The notes: a model not told the origin generated them from the sequence alone. Positions 16,704-25,900 are shown, numbered from the stretch's first letter. The stretch is 64,000 nucleotides of DNA from Desulforamulus ruminis DSM 2154 (GCF_000215085.1 NC_015589.1:1550001-1614000), one strand, 5' to 3'. Translations and numbers: made by a program.

Positions 16704-16735
16704 AAGGCCGGGAAATCCTTCCCGGCCTTTTATTA
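16704..16735 (+). terminator. terminator after rubrerythrin
   Basis: AAGGCCGGGAA (16704-16714) pairs with TTCCCGGCCTT (16719-16729), followed by TTATTAT. Confidence 0.85.
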
Positions 16736-16814
16736 TGGCACAGTGGAAAACCGGAGGCCTATGTGGTAAAATCCTTTTGTGGTGTTATGAAATTTACAGG
16801 AGTGATACGTTTAA

Positions 16815-17915
16815 ATGTCAACGAACCTGACCAGCGGAATCATTGGATTACCCATGGTGGGGAAAACCACCCTCTTTAATTTGCTTACCAACTCCAATCA
16901 GGAGACCTCTAATTTCTTAAGCGGAAAAACCGAGACTATTACCGCCTCCGCCCGGGTGCCGGATAAACGCATTGATTATTTGGTTGAAATGTACAAGCCC
17001 CGAAAAACCACCTATGCTCAAATTCAATTCAGCGAAGTACCCGGACTGGTCCGGGGGGCCAGCGAGGGCAAAGGCGTTGGAAATCAGTTTTTAAATGCCA
17101 TTCGCAATGCAGATTTGCTTGTGCACGTGGTCCGGGCTTTTAACAACGGGGACGTACCCCATGTGGAAGAAGAAATTAACCCCTTGCGGGATATTGAAAC
17201 CATTGCCGTGGAAATCCTCCTGGCCGATATGGACCTGGTGGAGAAGCGCATTGCCCGCATTCAGTCCGGTAAAAAAATTACCAAAGAAAATGCCTTTGAG
17301 TTGGAAGTATTGAAAAAATGTCTGGCTGCCCTGGAAGAAGAATCTCCCATCAGCCAGTTGAACCTCAGTGAGGAAGAAAAATTGACCCTGAGAAATTATG
17401 CCTTCCTTACGGAAAAACCCATGATGCTGGTGATTAATATTGATGAGGATCAATTCCGTGCCGGAAGCTACCCGGGCCAGGCGGAAGTTGAAAAATACGC
17501 GGCTCAGAAAGGGATTGCCGTTCTGCCCGTCTGCGGCCGGATGGAAATGGAGATTAACCAACTGCCGGAGGAAGACAAGCAATTGTTTATGGAAGACCTG
17601 GGCATCAGTGAGCCTGGTATTGATCGTTTGGCCCGGGCTGTTTACGATTATTTGGGGCTCATTTCCTTTCTGACTGCCGGGGAAGACGAGGTACGGGCCT
17701 GGACCATTAAACGTCAAACCGATGCTAAAAAAGCCGCCGGGAAAATCCACTCGGATATCGAGAGAGGATTTATCCGGGCTGAAGTGGTTGCCTTTGACGA
17801 TTTGACCTCGGCCGGTTCCATGGCCAAGGCCCGGGAAAAGGGCATGTTCCGGTTGGAAGGGAAGGATTATCTCGTCCAGGACGGAGATATCATTAATTTC
17901 AGATTTAACGTCTAA
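16815..17915 (+). CDS. ychF: YchF/OLA1-family P-loop ATPase
   Basis: A 366-residue Obg-related protein. The P-loop GLPMVGKTT is near residue 11, the DxxG-equivalent is EVPGLVRGASEG, and the G4 motif is NIDED rather than NKxD, fitting the ATP preference of YchF. A coiled-coil segment (about residues 125-180) and a C-terminal TGS domain (FLTAGEDEVRAW to DGDIINFRF) complete the family layout. It interacts with ribosomes and stress responses. The ribosome site (AGGAG at 13-17 bp) is weak. Confidence 0.93.
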   Translation: MSTNLTSGIIGLPMVGKTTLFNLLTNSNQETSNFLSGKTETITASARVPDKRIDYLVEMYKPRKTTYAQIQFSEVPGLVRGASEGKGVGNQFLNAIRNADLLVHVVRAFNNGDVPHVEEEINPLRDIETIAVEILLADMDLVEKRIARIQSGKKITKENAFELEVLKKCLAALEEESPISQLNLSEEEKLTLRNYAFLTEKPMMLVINIDEDQFRAGSYPGQAEVEKYAAQKGIAVLPVCGRMEMEINQLPEEDKQLFMEDLGISEPGIDRLARAVYDYLGLISFLTAGEDEVRAWTIKRQTDAKKAAGKIHSDIERGFIRAEVVAFDDLTSAGSMAKAREKGMFRLEGKDYLVQDGDIINFRFNV

Positions 17916-17920
17916 ATACA

Positions 17921-17948
17921 GGCCCGGCCCGCGTCCGGGCCGTTTTTA
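17921..17948 (+). terminator. terminator after ychF
   Basis: GGCCCGG (17921-17927) pairs with CCGGGCC (17935-17941), followed by GTTTTTA. Confidence 0.8.
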
Positions 17949-18041
17949 TACCATTGGTCCTAGAATGGGTTATATGGAAGGATCGATGGTGTTAAGCTAT
18001 ATTCAACAATCATTGATTAAAGAAATCGGGAGACGGTGTAT

Positions 18042-19349
18042 TTGCGTAAGGATTATGATGTTGTGGTGGTAGGCGGAGGTCCGGCGGGCATGATGGCTGC
18101 CGCCAGGGCGGCGGAATGCGGGGCGGCAGTCCTGCTGCTGGAGAAAAACCGGCAGTTGGGCAAAAAAATGTTAATTACCGGTGGCGGACGCTGCAATCTG
18201 ACCAATGCCGCCGATATACCGGAAATGGTAGATAATATTCCCGGTAACGGGAGATTCGTTTACAGCAGCCTGCACCGGTTTTCCGGCCAGCAGGTAAGGG
18301 CTTTCTTCGGCAAGCTTGGGATTAAAACCAAAGTGGAGGATCATGGCCGGATTTTTCCTGTAAACAACCGTTCCGGGGATGTGGTGGGTGCGCTGGAAAG
18401 ATACCTTCGCCAGCTTGGTGTGCGGGTTCGTTTGGAAACCGGCGCCAAGGGTCTGGTGGTTGAAAATCATCGCTGCCAAGGAGTGGCCGCCGGTGAGGAA
18501 GTGTTTACAGCCGGTGGGGTCATTGTGGCCACCGGGGGTCTCTCCTATGCTCATACCGGCAGCACCGGAGAAGGACATCGGCTGGCTGAAGAGGCGGGAC
18601 ACCGCATAACCGCTCTTTTTCCCGCCGCGGTAGCCATAACCTGTTCTGATGGGTGGATTAAAGGGAGAGCGGTACAGGGGCTCTCGTTGGAGAATGTGAA
18701 TCTAACCCTTTATAATGGTAAAGGGAAGCGACTGGCCGCGGAATCCGGAGATGTCATCTTTACCCACTGGGGCCTTTCCGGACCCGGCGCCCTGCGGGTT
18801 GGCCGGGTTGTTGCTCTGGAAAAACAGAGGGACCCGGCGGCTGTTTTACAGGGCAAACTGGACTTATTTTCAGAGCGAACCGCCCGGAATCTGGAGGAGG
18901 ATCTACAGCAATGTATTTCGGCGGCTGCTAAAAAATCCGTGAAAAATCTGATAAGCTCCTTATTGCCCGAACGTTTGGTTAAAGTTTTATTAGACCTGGC
19001 AGAAGTGGCTCCGGAAACACCGGCCGGCGAAGTGATAAAGGCCCGCTGGAATACTTTGATTTCCCTAATGAAAGGGCTGCCCCTGCAGGTTACCGGCACG
19101 AGGCCCCTGGAAGAAGCCACCGTGACCGGCGGCGGCGTCAGCATTAAAGAGATCAATCCCCGCACCATGGAATCCACAAAGATAAAAAAACTTTATTTTG
19201 CCGGGGAAATTTTAGACGTGGATGCGCATACCGGCGGGTTTAACATGCAGGTGGCTTTCAGTACCGGATATGTGGCCGGTGAAGCAGCGGCCACAGCTTT
19301 AAGAGAAACTCTTGACGAAGTAGACTCGGTTGGTGTAAATTACGATTAA
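18042..19349 (+). CDS. HI0933/BaiN-like flavoprotein
   Basis: A 435-residue FAD-dependent oxidoreductase. The dinucleotide site VVVGGGPAGMMAA is at the N-terminus, GGGRCNLTN follows near residue 48 as in HI0933 proteins, and the second FAD motif YFAGEILDVDAHTGGFN lies near residue 390. TTG 18042 has GGGAGA at good spacing; GTG 18036 is the alternative. The physiological substrate is unknown; the family includes bile-acid and other reductases. Confidence 0.88.
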   Translation: MRKDYDVVVVGGGPAGMMAAARAAECGAAVLLLEKNRQLGKKMLITGGGRCNLTNAADIPEMVDNIPGNGRFVYSSLHRFSGQQVRAFFGKLGIKTKVEDHGRIFPVNNRSGDVVGALERYLRQLGVRVRLETGAKGLVVENHRCQGVAAGEEVFTAGGVIVATGGLSYAHTGSTGEGHRLAEEAGHRITALFPAAVAITCSDGWIKGRAVQGLSLENVNLTLYNGKGKRLAAESGDVIFTHWGLSGPGALRVGRVVALEKQRDPAAVLQGKLDLFSERTARNLEEDLQQCISAAAKKSVKNLISSLLPERLVKVLLDLAEVAPETPAGEVIKARWNTLISLMKGLPLQVTGTRPLEEATVTGGGVSIKEINPRTMESTKIKKLYFAGEILDVDAHTGGFNMQVAFSTGYVAGEAAATALRETLDEVDSVGVNYD

Positions 19350-19360
19350 TATAAATAGTG

Positions 19361-19475
19361 AATCTTATCAAGAGTGGTGGAGGGACTGGCCCTATGAAGC
19401 CCGGCAACCGGCCAATCATTCTGGCGGCGGTGCCAACTCCTGCAGGACTGCGCGGTCCTGAGAGATGAGTCTCGG
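19361..19475 (+). promoter_or_regulatory. SAM-I (S-box) riboswitch aptamer
   Basis: The conserved S-box core is clear: AAGAGTGGTGGAGGGACTGG at about 19370-19389, CCGGCAACC at 19401-19409, GGTGCCAACTCC at 19429-19440, and the closing GAGATGAG at 19461-19468, whose last bases pair with CTTATC at the 5' side. It binds S-adenosylmethionine and controls the methionine synthase operon downstream. The 3' strand of P1 (GATGAG) also takes part in the antiterminator. Confidence 0.95.
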
Positions 19476-19497
19476 CCTGAAGGACGTAATTATTACG

Positions 19498-19528
19498 CCC
19501 CGGACTCATCCGTCCGGGGTGTTATTTT
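19498..19528 (+). terminator. riboswitch-controlled terminator
   Basis: CCCCGGAC (19498-19505) pairs with GTCCGGGG (19512-19519), followed by TGTTATTTTT. The competing antiterminator is visible: GATGAGTC at 19465-19472 is exactly complementary to GACTCATC at 19503-19510. SAM binding holds GATGAG in P1 and so favours termination. Confidence 0.9.
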
Positions 19529-19583
19529 TACAATAAAATGCTTATGATAACAAGAAGCCCCATTTTTTTATGTATGGAGGCGG

Positions 19584-20279
19584 ATGATGCTGCTTTCGCA
19601 AATACCGGTAAGAGTTAAATATCAGCAGGTGCTCCGGATGATGGGTCAGCCTGCCGCCGAGGAACTGTCTGCTCAGAACCTGGAAAAAATTAAACCGCTG
19701 CTAAACCTGGGGCAGTCTCTGCTCCATGCCGCAGCCTTTTTTTCCATGCATCATTTTTGGCTGGAGGAAAATATTCTCCGGGTGAATGAACGGGTGTTCC
19801 ACCTTGCCGCCCCAAGCAATGAACTGGTTCATTGCCGACAGATCAGCGTTATTGCCGTTACGGCCGGGGAGGAGATCAGCAGGCAGGGAGAGCGGTTTAT
19901 GCATGCCGGCGAAATGACCGCGGCTTTCATCCTGGATGCGGTGGGGACGGTGGCGGTGGAAGAGGCGGCCAACTATACGGTAAACCTGATTGCCCGTCAA
20001 CAAAGATTGCAAGGCTTACATCCCACGCCCAGATTTTTGCCCGGCTGCCGTGGTTTTTCCTTACAGGATCTGCCCGCCCTATTGAGTCTGGCCAAGGGGG
20101 AACGGCTGGGCATCACCTGCAATGATCACTTTCAGATGACTCCCGTTAAATCGCTGGTTTTTCTGGTGGGTTGGAGTGCCATAGAATACAAGCTTGCCTC
20201 AAAATGTGCGGCTTGCCCAAAGAGGAATTGTCAATATCGTCAAAGCAGCATGGAAGGAGAGAATCAGATTGTCCTTTAA
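19584..20279 (+). CDS. methionine synthase reactivation-domain protein (stand-alone)
   Basis: A 231-residue protein resembling the vitamin B12-dependent methionine synthase activation domain: helical N-terminus, SAM-site-like region around RQQRLQGLHPTPRFLPGCRGF (RxxxGY-type patch degenerate), and a Cys-rich tail (CAACPKRNC). In long MetH this domain reductively remethylates inactive cob(II)alamin using SAM. Here it is a separate gene directly upstream of a MetH that lacks it and overlaps it by 11 bp. GGAGGCG precedes ATG 19584. Confidence 0.8.
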   Translation: MMLLSQIPVRVKYQQVLRMMGQPAAEELSAQNLEKIKPLLNLGQSLLHAAAFFSMHHFWLEENILRVNERVFHLAAPSNELVHCRQISVIAVTAGEEISRQGERFMHAGEMTAAFILDAVGTVAVEEAANYTVNLIARQQRLQGLHPTPRFLPGCRGFSLQDLPALLSLAKGERLGITCNDHFQMTPVKSLVFLVGWSAIEYKLASKCAACPKRNCQYRQSSMEGENQIVL

Positions 20280-22668
20280 AGATAGAGTGCAACGGGAAAT
20301 ATTGATTGTGGACGGCGCCATGGGCACCCTGCTGCAGGAAAGGGGGCTTCCTGCAGGCTGGTGTCCGGAGGAATGGAACGTCAGCCACCCGGAGGTGATA
20401 AAAGAGGTTCACGGTCTTTATCTCCGGGCCGGGGCCGATATTATAACCACCAATACCTTCGGGGCCATTCCTTTAAAGCTTGAGGAATATGATATGCCGG
20501 ACCGGGTCCGGGAATTTAACCTGGCCGCTGGCCGGCTGGCCAGGGAGGCCGCCAAACCCTTCGGAGCCATGGTGGCCGGTTCGGTGGGGCCTCTGGGAAA
20601 ATTTTTGCAGCCCCTGGGCACCTTGAGCTTTGATGAGGCTTATCAGCAGTTTTTGGTTCAGTGCCGGGCTTTAGTGGAAGCCGAAGTGGATTTAATTCTT
20701 TTTGAAACCTTTGGGGATATAGGGGAAATGCGGGCGGCCCTGATTGCTGCCGCCGATGCGGGCTCTGTCCCGGTGGTGGCCAGTTTTACCTTTGATGAGA
20801 GCGGCCGTACCTTTACCGGCACAGACCCGGAAACCGCTGCGGTGGTGGCGGAAAGGCTGGGTGTGGCGGCGGTGGGGGTGAATTGCTCCGTAGGTCCAAG
20901 GCAGTTGGAGGGAGTGGTCCGGCAGTTAACCCGGAGCACCAATTTACCGGTCTTGATTTCTCCCAATGCCGGTATGCCCGAAATTGTGGAAGGGCGCACG
21001 GTATTTCGGGAGACGCCGGAAGTGCTGGCCGATTATGCGGCTCGTTTTGTGGATTACGGGGCCTCTCTGCTGGGGGGCTGCTGCGGAACCACGCCGGAGC
21101 ATATCAAGGCTATTAGCCAGGCGGTAAAGGATTTAGAGATTAAAACAAGGAATAAATCCTTTGGGCTGCGGGTTGCCAGCAGGGTTAAAACCGTTGCCAT
21201 TCACCCGGCCGGAATGCCGGTGGCCATTGGTGAACGCCTGAATCCCACCGGCAAAAAGGCCCTGCAGGCTGAAATTAAGGAAGGTAAAACAGAAATCACC
21301 CGCCGTGATGCCTTGGCCCAGGTGGAGGCCGGGGCGGAAATACTGGATGTTAACGTGGGTGTCGGAGGGGTAGACCCCATTGCGGCCATGGAAAGGGCCA
21401 TTCATGCGGTGCAGGTTTTGGTGGATGCGCCTCTGTGTATTGACAGCACCGACCCGGCGGTCATTGAACATGCCCTAAAACTATACCATGGCAAAGCGAT
21501 TATTAATTCCGTTAACGGTGAAGACCAGAGTATGGAAACCATCCTTCCCTTGGCCAAACGATACGGAGCGGCATTAATCGGCCTCACCCTGGACGAAAGA
21601 GGCATTCCTCCCACCGCCGAGGAAAGACTGGCGGTGGCCGGGAAAATTGTGGCCAGGGCGGAAGAAATGGGGATTCCCAGAGAGGATATCATGATCGACT
21701 GCCTGGTGCTGACGGTCAGTGCCCAACCGGAAGGGGTTCCGGAAACCCTAAAGGCCATCTCCCTGGTAAAACAGGAACTGGGGCTTGCCACCAGCCTGGG
21801 GGTCAGCAATGTGTCCTTTGGGCTGCCGAATCGCAAATTAATCAACTCCGCTTTCTTTGCCATGGCCCTGTCTGCCGGTTTGGACGCCGCCATTTTAAAC
21901 CCCCAGGAGGAGCGGATGATGGAAACCCTGCGGGCATCCGCCGTTCTAACGGGCAGGGACCTTCGGGCTGAAAAATATATTGTCCGGGAGCAGGTCCGGG
22001 CTGAAGCTCCGGTAAAGCAAAAGGAAGACGAAAAAAAAGCCTCTACTCCCCGGGAGATATTATACCGGGCGGTGTTGTCGGGGGATAAGGACAATATTAT
22101 CCGCTATATAGAAGAAGCCCTGGGGCAGGGCATGGGGCCTCTGGAAATGCTGGACAAAGCACTGATTCCCGCCATTGAAGAAGTGGGCCGCAGGTATGCC
22201 CAAGGCGTTTACTTCTTGCCCCAGTTGATTATGGCCGGAGAAACCATGACCAAAAGCTTTGAATGCCTTCGTCCGGCATTGGCCAAGGGTCTGACCAAAA
22301 AAGTTGCTACCGTTGTATTGGCTACCGTTAAAGGAGACATTCATGATATCGGTAAAAATATTGTCTCGGTGATGCTGGCCAACCATGGTTTTGAGGTCAT
22401 TGACCTGGGTAAAAATGTAGATAACCAGCGTATTATCGAGGCGGTCCGGGAACATCGGGCCGGTTTGATCGGTTTAAGTGCGTTGATGACAACCACCATG
22501 ATTCACATGCCGGAACTCATTAAAGATGTAAAGGAAGCCGGACTGGCTTGTAAAGTGATGGTGGGGGGAGCGGCGGTTACGGCGCAATACGCCAAAGAGA
22601 TTGGCGCCGATGGCTACGCCGAGGACGCTGTGGAAGCGGTTCGCATTGCTAAGGAATTGATAAGTTAA
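20269..22668 (+). CDS. metH: cobalamin-dependent methionine synthase without activation domain
   Basis: A 799-residue enzyme in three parts: homocysteine methyltransferase domain (residues about 1-290, zinc ligands in VNCSVG and GGCCGTTPEH), pterin-binding domain (about 320-590), and cobalamin cap and binding domains (about 600-799, with DIHDIGKN carrying the cobalt-ligand His). It moves a methyl group from methyltetrahydrofolate to homocysteine. TTG 20269 follows AAGGAGAG at 7 bp; an upstream reading would sit wholly inside the previous gene. The reactivation domain is supplied by that gene. Confidence 0.93.
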   Translation: MSFKDRVQREILIVDGAMGTLLQERGLPAGWCPEEWNVSHPEVIKEVHGLYLRAGADIITTNTFGAIPLKLEEYDMPDRVREFNLAAGRLAREAAKPFGAMVAGSVGPLGKFLQPLGTLSFDEAYQQFLVQCRALVEAEVDLILFETFGDIGEMRAALIAAADAGSVPVVASFTFDESGRTFTGTDPETAAVVAERLGVAAVGVNCSVGPRQLEGVVRQLTRSTNLPVLISPNAGMPEIVEGRTVFRETPEVLADYAARFVDYGASLLGGCCGTTPEHIKAISQAVKDLEIKTRNKSFGLRVASRVKTVAIHPAGMPVAIGERLNPTGKKALQAEIKEGKTEITRRDALAQVEAGAEILDVNVGVGGVDPIAAMERAIHAVQVLVDAPLCIDSTDPAVIEHALKLYHGKAIINSVNGEDQSMETILPLAKRYGAALIGLTLDERGIPPTAEERLAVAGKIVARAEEMGIPREDIMIDCLVLTVSAQPEGVPETLKAISLVKQELGLATSLGVSNVSFGLPNRKLINSAFFAMALSAGLDAAILNPQEERMMETLRASAVLTGRDLRAEKYIVREQVRAEAPVKQKEDEKKASTPREILYRAVLSGDKDNIIRYIEEALGQGMGPLEMLDKALIPAIEEVGRRYAQGVYFLPQLIMAGETMTKSFECLRPALAKGLTKKVATVVLATVKGDIHDIGKNIVSVMLANHGFEVIDLGKNVDNQRIIEAVREHRAGLIGLSALMTTTMIHMPELIKDVKEAGLACKVMVGGAAVTAQYAKEIGADGYAEDAVEAVRIAKELIS

Positions 22669-22688
22669 GATTTTACGGGGATGATGGA

Positions 22689-24314
22689 TTGTCTGCCAGC
22701 AAAGTAAGGGTTACCTTTAAACCTCATAATGTGGAGATTGCCGTTCCTGCGGGCACAACCATTCTTGAAGCCGCCCGACAGGCGGGTGTTCCCCTGACCG
22801 CACCCTGTGGCGGCAATGGCCGGTGTGGCGGGTGCCGGATTCAGACTGCTTCCGGGGAAGAATTCCTGGCCTGCCGTACCAAGATTGATCAACCGCTGAC
22901 CATTCAAATGGGCGGGGATCAGATGGTTGTCCTGGAAGAAGGAGAACCCCGGGCTTTTATCCTGGAACCCGCCGTGCTGGCAGGTCCCGCAGGGGCTTTG
23001 CGGCATCAAGCCGGGATTCCCCTGCGGGATTTGGCGGATGGGGCGGAAAAACCCCTGGGCATGGCCGTGGATTTGGGCACCACCACCATTGTGGGGTATC
23101 TTTACGATCTTTATAGCGGTCGGCGTCTCGGAGTGATGCCGGTGGTCAACGGACAGAGAATCTATGGCGCGGATGTCATTTCCCGGCTGGCCCATGCCAT
23201 CAAAGGACCGGATGCCTACAGAGAACTGCGGGGAGCGGTGCTACAGGACCTGAATCAATTGTTCCTGGGATGTTGTGAACAGGGGGGCGTTAGCCCCCGG
23301 TTCCTTAGGGAAATTGTGCTGGTTGGCAACCCGGCCATGATGCATCTGGTTTTGAATTTACCGGTGGAGAGTTTGGCTGCGGTGCCTTTTTGCCCCTATG
23401 AGCCAGGGCCTTTTTACCGGACGGCGGAGGAACTGGGCCTAGAATCGGTTTCCCGGGCAATCTGTTATTTTCCGCCCTTTATCGGAGGATTTGTTGGCTC
23501 GGATGCTCTGGCAGCAGCCCAGGTGCATGGTTTTGGGGAGAGGCAAGAGACCCTGTTGCTGGTGGATATTGGCACCAATGGAGAAATCCTGCTGCAGTTT
23601 GGCGAGCAGTTGCTGGCTGCATCCGCCCCCGCAGGCCCTGCCCTGGAAGGTGGCAACATTGCCTGCGGTAAAACCGCCGTCACCGGCGCCATCCATAAAG
23701 TAACCATGGATTATGACGTCCATCTGGAGGTCATCGGCAGTGCAAAGCCCACCGGAATTTGCGGCTCCGGTTTGGTTGATGCGGTGGCGGAAATGCTGCG
23801 GCTGGGAATTATAAAGAGTGACGGTGAGCTGGTCAAGGCTTCCGGGCTGCCGCCCATTACTTCCTATAAAATAAAGCAACGGCTGGTAACCGGTGCCGAC
23901 GGACTGAACCAATTGATGTTGACCGATAAGCTTTATCTTCATCAAAAGGATATCCGGGAAATCCAGTTGGCCAAAGGCGCTGTGGCAGCCGGGATTCAAG
24001 TGCTCATGGATGAGGCGGGAATAGGCGAAAAAGAGCTAAACAGCCTGCTGTTGGCCGGGGGCTTCGGCAATTACCTAAACCCTGCCAATGCTCTAAGAAT
24101 GGGTTTGCTTGGTTTGGCGCCCTTGCATAAAATCAGGCAGGTGGGCAATGCCGCCGGTTCAGGAGCCTGTATGATTTTATTATCCTATCCCGAAAGACAG
24201 CGAGCGGAAAAATTAAGTCTGCGCTTTAAACATCTGGAATTAGCCGAAGATTGCCGCTACCGGCAACAATTTATCAGCCAACTGAACTTTCCGGAAAAAG
24301 AGTGTGGGGTGTAA
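22689..24314 (+). CDS. reductive activator of corrinoid proteins (RACE, DUF4445 type)
   Basis: A 541-residue protein. The N-terminal 2Fe-2S ferredoxin domain has CGGNGRCGGC and FLACRT; a linker follows, then a large ASKHA-like ATPase domain starting GMAVDLGTTTIVGYLYD near residue 122, with LLVDIGTNGEILL and LLLAGGFGNYL further on. Such proteins use ATP to reduce Co(II) corrinoids to Co(I) in methyltransferase systems. Here it follows metH under the SAM riboswitch, so MetH is the likely client. TTG start with a GGGG-rich ribosome site. Confidence 0.88.
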   Translation: MSASKVRVTFKPHNVEIAVPAGTTILEAARQAGVPLTAPCGGNGRCGGCRIQTASGEEFLACRTKIDQPLTIQMGGDQMVVLEEGEPRAFILEPAVLAGPAGALRHQAGIPLRDLADGAEKPLGMAVDLGTTTIVGYLYDLYSGRRLGVMPVVNGQRIYGADVISRLAHAIKGPDAYRELRGAVLQDLNQLFLGCCEQGGVSPRFLREIVLVGNPAMMHLVLNLPVESLAAVPFCPYEPGPFYRTAEELGLESVSRAICYFPPFIGGFVGSDALAAAQVHGFGERQETLLLVDIGTNGEILLQFGEQLLAASAPAGPALEGGNIACGKTAVTGAIHKVTMDYDVHLEVIGSAKPTGICGSGLVDAVAEMLRLGIIKSDGELVKASGLPPITSYKIKQRLVTGADGLNQLMLTDKLYLHQKDIREIQLAKGAVAAGIQVLMDEAGIGEKELNSLLLAGGFGNYLNPANALRMGLLGLAPLHKIRQVGNAAGSGACMILLSYPERQRAEKLSLRFKHLELAEDCRYRQQFISQLNFPEKECGV

Positions 24315-24315
24315 T

Positions 24316-24567
24316 ATGGATCAAAAAAAGCTATTTATCCATACCCTGGGAGTTTTCATTACCATTACGGCCATTCAGGCCTTTACGGTTAAGACGGGAT
24401 TTAGTGGTGGCTGGTTAGAGCTGGCCAAAGGGGTTTTATATCAGGATTTGTTGATTAAATTGCTGATTTCTTTGCTGACCGGTTTTATCATTGTTAAGAT
24501 CCAGAGAAAAAAGAGCCAGGCAATGCCTAAGAAAAAATTGGTACGGGGTAAAAATGGAAAAAAATAA
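24316..24567 (+). CDS. small two-helix membrane protein
   Basis: An 83-residue protein with hydrophobic stretches at about residues 7-25 and 42-62 and a very basic C-terminus (KKSQAMPKKKLVRGKNGKK). No family recognised. It starts 1 bp after the corrinoid activator, so it is part of the methionine operon. The in-frame GTG at 24304 would overlap the previous gene; ATG 24316 is preferred. Confidence 0.65.
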   Translation: MDQKKLFIHTLGVFITITAIQAFTVKTGFSGGWLELAKGVLYQDLLIKLLISLLTGFIIVKIQRKKSQAMPKKKLVRGKNGKK

Positions 24568-24620
24568 CATGTTTGATAATAACACCTACGGATAAAAATA
24601 GTACGGGAGGTGTTACATTG

Positions 24621-24743
24621 ATGGCTAAGGAAAAGCGCGCCAACAAGGCCCAGGAAGAACTGGAATCCAGCGCCAACGATTGTGCGGATAACTGCAGTTC
24701 ATCCTCCGATGGCTGCGGCAGCATGTCCTCTGACTGCGAATAG
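24621..24743 (+). CDS. 40-residue protein with a cysteine-rich tail
   Basis: A short open frame with an excellent ribosome site (GGGAGGTG, 8 bp before ATG 24621). The first half is charged (MAKEKRANKAQEELESS); the second half has Cys21, Cys25, Cys32 and Cys39 among Ser, Asp and Gly. A terminator follows 16 bp later. It could bind a metal or be a modified-peptide precursor; no modifying enzyme is adjacent. No family is recognised. Confidence 0.6.
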   Translation: MAKEKRANKAQEELESSANDCADNCSSSSDGCGSMSSDCE

Positions 24744-24758
24744 TAACGCTCTTGGTTG

Positions 24759-24788
24759 AAGAACGGGGCAACCCGTTCTTCTAAATTT
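24759..24788 (+). terminator. terminator of the methionine operon
   Basis: AAGAACGGG (24759-24767) pairs with CCCGTTCTT (24772-24780), followed by CTAAATTTTT. Confidence 0.85.
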
Positions 24789-24860
24789 TTATACAGTAAC
24801 CGACCATTTTGGCGTCTTCCCGCAAAAAATCCCGGACAACTGTTTATAAAGGATGAATCT

Positions 24861-24869
24861 TGCTATAAT
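24861..24869 (+). promoter_or_regulatory. extended -10 promoter element
   Basis: TGCTATAAT at 24861-24869 is an extended -10 box 61 bp before the next gene at 24930; no convincing -35 box is visible. Confidence 0.45.
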
Positions 24870-24929
24870 AAAGCAGGGAGTGCAGTCACTCCGTAACGGG
24901 TAGTTAATTGGTTAATTTGGAGGGTTACC

Positions 24930-25145
24930 ATGACTGTTAAACTGTTTTTAAAAACGGAAACAACCAAAGGAACCGGCAAAGAGATTGTCAAATTTACCTG
25001 GGGTGCTGTAAATAATGCGGGCAGAGTCTTTTATGCCAATAGTGAACTGATGAGTGTTGAGGATTTTTTAAAACTAAAAGAGTTATTTGCCGGCATTGGG
25101 CTGGATGAAGAAAAGAGGGTGGATACCGGAAGAAATCATTATTAA
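24930..25145 (+). CDS. 71-residue hypothetical protein
   Basis: A small soluble protein starting MTVKLFLKTETTKGTGKEI with mixed beta/alpha character (strands early, a helix around residues 42-58). No known family recognised. TTGGAGGG precedes the ATG, and a promoter-like TGCTATAAT lies upstream, so the gene looks real and monocistronic. Confidence 0.6.
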   Translation: MTVKLFLKTETTKGTGKEIVKFTWGAVNNAGRVFYANSELMSVEDFLKLKELFAGIGLDEEKRVDTGRNHY

Positions 25146-25233
25146 AGGATAAAAGCAGGCTTTTACTTGACAATATAATTGGGATGTCATTCGGTTAAAA
25201 TAAAAAATAACTTATTGCATGAGGAGTCGAAGC

Positions 25234-25629
25234 ATGAATAAAAGAAAAATTGTAAAAATTGACCAGGATCTCTGTAATGGTTGCGGCAAGTGTGTTTCTC
25301 CCTGTGCTGAGGGAGCCATTGAACTGGTAGACGGTAAGGCTACCGTCCGGCGGGAGGAACTATGCGATGGAGCCGGTTTTTGCTTAGGGACCTGCCCCAC
25401 CGGGGCCCTGTCCATTGAGGAGCGTGAAGCACCGGACTTTGACCACCAGGCGGTGGAAGAACATTTGAAAAACCGGGAGAAAAAAGGCACGGGGCTGCCT
25501 CCGGGAGTGGAAATAAAATGTCACCGGTGTGGTGCTGAGGATCACCAACAAGCCCTCATCCCCATGCGTTTAAATGGAGAAAGCACCTGGACCTGTACGC
25601 GCTGTCTGCCTGCTTTAATTCATGGTTAA
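25234..25629 (+). CDS. 2[4Fe-4S] ferredoxin with C-terminal zinc-ribbon-like segment
   Basis: About 131 residues. Two cluster motifs occur near the N-terminus: [11 protein letters not shown], then [12 protein letters not shown]. The C-terminal part carries CHRC and CTRC pairs that could bind zinc or another metal. Ferredoxins of this layout occur with anaerobic redox enzymes in Clostridia. ATG 25234 has GAGGAG upstream; ATG 25219 is in frame but lacks a site. Confidence 0.85.
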   Translation: MNKRKIVKIDQDLCNGCGKCVSPCAEGAIELVDGKATVRREELCDGAGFCLGTCPTGALSIEEREAPDFDHQAVEEHLKNREKKGTGLPPGVEIKCHRCGAEDHQQALIPMRLNGESTWTCTRCLPALIHG

Positions 25630-25704
25630 AAATCTCCAGAAACGGGTATAATTTCCGGTGTTGGCAGCAACAATAAGGTTGCTAAATTGAATGGAGGTGT
25701 TACC

Positions 25705-25893
25705 ATGAAAGCAGTGGTAGACCAGGACCTTTGCATTAGCTGCGGGGCCTGTATTGATGTTTGTCCCGAGGTTTTTGACTGGAATGACGACGATAAGGCG
25801 CATACCATTACCGATGAGATTTCCGATGGGCAGGAAGAGCAGGCCAAAGAAGCGGCAGAAGGGTGCCCAACCGAAGCAATTAAATTAAATTAA
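25705..25893 (+). CDS. single [4Fe-4S] ferredoxin
   Basis: A 62-residue ferredoxin with CISCGACIDVCP and a distant CPTEAI, giving one 4Fe-4S cluster and a likely disulfide or spare cysteine, as in Thermotoga/Desulfovibrio-type monocluster ferredoxins. Ribosome site GGAGGTG before ATG 25705. A short stem-loop terminator follows, so it is probably transcribed with or just after the preceding ferredoxin. Confidence 0.88.
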   Translation: MKAVVDQDLCISCGACIDVCPEVFDWNDDDKAHTITDEISDGQEEQAKEAAEGCPTEAIKLN

Positions 25894-25900
25894 CAGCATG

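Noticed and set aside
24621-24743. RiPP precursor peptide
   Set aside because: The Cys pattern fits loosely, but no radical SAM maturase, cyclase or exporter lies nearby, so only a neutral description is given.
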